From the NCBI RefSeq assembly GCF_003952505.1, contig NZ_CP034450.1:5663001-5727000 (forward strand): 64,000 nucleotides of DNA, written 5' to 3'. This DNA comes from Mesorhizobium sp. M4B.F.Ca.ET.058.02.1.1 (GTDB lineage: Bacteria; Pseudomonadota; Alphaproteobacteria; Rhizobiales; Rhizobiaceae). Below are positions 63,244 through 64,000 of this stretch, piece by piece (the first letter of the stretch is position 1; every line of letters starts with the position of its first letter). Made by a program: the position numbers and the translations under genes. Under the pieces are notes generated by a model. That model made no database searches. It was given only the letters and a program-made list of their open reading frames with translations, and was not told the origin of the DNA.

Positions 63244-63288
63244 GCATCGGCCCGAAAATCGAAGATCGATCTTCGGAAGGCGTGATGC
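63244..63288. repeat. palindromic intergenic repeat, family C, copy 2
   Basis: GCATC and GATGC ends, CGAAAATCG/CGATCTTCG inner arms and the exact inner palindrome GAAGATCGATCTTC. It lies 62 bases after the homospermidine synthase stop on the minus strand. Confidence 0.7.
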
Positions 63289-63350
63289 ACGCAATTTCAA
63301 TGGCTTAAAGCCCTCTTGCAGGTCCGAAGGAGCGCGCGCGCTGCAACCCG

Positions 63351-64000
63351 CTATCGCACCAGGATGTTGCGGAATTGCCACGGGTCGTTCTTGTCGAGAT
63401 CCTCGAGGAAAAGCCCCGGCCGGTGATCGAGCGGAGTCCAGTCGGTATAATAGCCCTTGACCGGCCCGAGATAGGGGAACTGCACTTCCAGGCAGCGCTT
63501 GTAGTCCATCTCGTCGGCCTCGACGATGCCGGCTTGCGGGTTTTCCAGCGCCCAGACCATGCCGGCAAGCACCGCCGAGGTGACCTGCAGGCCGGTGGCG
63601 TTCTGGTAGGGAGCGAGCTTACGCGCCTCGGCCAGCGACAGCTGCGAACCGTACCAGTAGGCGTTCTTGTCGTGGCCGTAGAGCAGCACCCCGAGCTCGT
63701 CGATACCGTCGACCAACTCGTTCTCGTCAAGCACGTGATGGACAGGTTGCGCCTTGCCAGCCGCGCCGAACATCTCGTGCAGCGACAGCACCGCGTCATT
63801 GCACGGATGGTAGGCATAGTGGCAGGTCGGGCGGTAGTGGACCTTACCCTTCTTGCCGCGCAAGGTGAAGAAGTCGGAGATCGAGATCGCTTCGTTGTGG
63901 GTCACCAGGAAGCCATATTGCGCGCCGGGCGTCGGGCACCACGAGCGCACGCGGGTGTTGGCGCCGGCCTGCTCCAGATAGATCGCCGCCTGCGAGCCGT
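63351..64000 (-). CDS. hss: homospermidine synthase, C-terminal part
   Basis: The last 216 codons of a gene that continues beyond base 64000. The sequence reads as the C-terminal domain of the NAD+-dependent homospermidine synthase of rhizobia, which makes sym-homospermidine from putrescine: GAQYGFLVTHNEAISISDFF, RPTCHYAYHPCNDAV and the closing WTPLDHRPGLFLEDLDKNDP are characteristic. The 280-base gap to omp10 carries two family C repeats. Confidence 0.88.
   Translation of the reverse strand, partial: GSQAAIYLEQAGANTRVRSWCPTPGAQYGFLVTHNEAISISDFFTLRGKKGKVHYRPTCHYAYHPCNDAVLSLHEMFGAAGKAQPVHHVLDENELVDGIDELGVLLYGHDKNAYWYGSQLSLAEARKLAPYQNATGLQVTSAVLAGMVWALENPQAGIVEADEMDYKRCLEVQFPYLGPVKGYYTDWTPLDHRPGLFLEDLDKNDPWQFRNILVR

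Overview
The window is high-GC, densely packed chromosomal DNA from an alphaproteobacterium of the order Hyphomicrobiales (Rhizobiales), most likely Mesorhizobium or a close relative. The pointers are a CpdR response regulator next to N-formylglutamate amidohydrolase and HisN, a Brucella-type Omp10 lipoprotein, homospermidine synthase, an MmgR/suhB-type small RNA, a ROSE-like leader before an Hsp20 gene, and three families of short palindromic intergenic repeats of the kind common in this order. The assignment is by recognition, not by database search. About 56 protein genes (two cut by the window ends, two with an apparent one-base frameshift), one tRNA and one probable sRNA are supported.

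Layout. 1-1236 (-): start of an RND efflux pump operon. 1407-14025: an RpiR-type regulator facing an amine-type catabolic cluster made of an N-formylglutamate amidohydrolase-family hydrolase, an APC permease, a glutamine-synthetase-like ligase, an aldehyde dehydrogenase, an iron-type alcohol dehydrogenase and a four-gene ABC importer. A compact toxin-antitoxin pair (DUF7662-like protein plus PIN nuclease) sits inside it between the ligase and the aldehyde dehydrogenase. 14180-17599 (+): Na+/H+ antiporter, EEP-family phosphoesterase and EamA transporter. 17612-32303 (-): one 14.7-kb same-strand run of a LacI regulator, Gfo/Idh/MocA dehydrogenase, CoA-transferase, enoyl-CoA hydratase, aldehyde dehydrogenase, sugar-type ABC importer, two GMC oxidoreductases (one frameshifted), an SDR and a Dabb protein. 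It faces a DUF993 aldolase-like gene (32542-33696, +) across a region with two copies of one LacI-type palindrome. 33796-35840 (+): GDP-fucose synthesis (gmd, fcl).

36133-44018: small lipoprotein, tRNA-Val, cpdR, a second N-formylglutamate amidohydrolase, an sRNA, hisN, a lysophospholipase-like hydrolase, hsp20, a TauE/SafE exporter, an MBL-fold hydrolase and threonine aldolase. 44500-50818: glutamate synthase gltB-gltD. 50815-64000: envelope and housekeeping genes, namely an SGNH-fold DUF459 protein lacking catalytic residues, lytic transglycosylase, galU, a beta-barrel outer-membrane protein, kdsD, an NfeD/SPFH pair, hemH, a 5'-nucleotidase with a LysM tail, omp10, and the end of homospermidine synthase.

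Two systems stand out. The 2383-9820 genes fit a complete gamma-glutamyl route for an amino-alcohol such as ethanolamine: ligate glutamate, oxidise alcohol to aldehyde to acid, hydrolyse the amide. The LacI-controlled cluster joins sugar-type uptake and dehydrogenation to CoA-thioester chemistry, a combination I cannot match to a named pathway. The DUF7662/PIN pair is an unusual toxin-antitoxin architecture.
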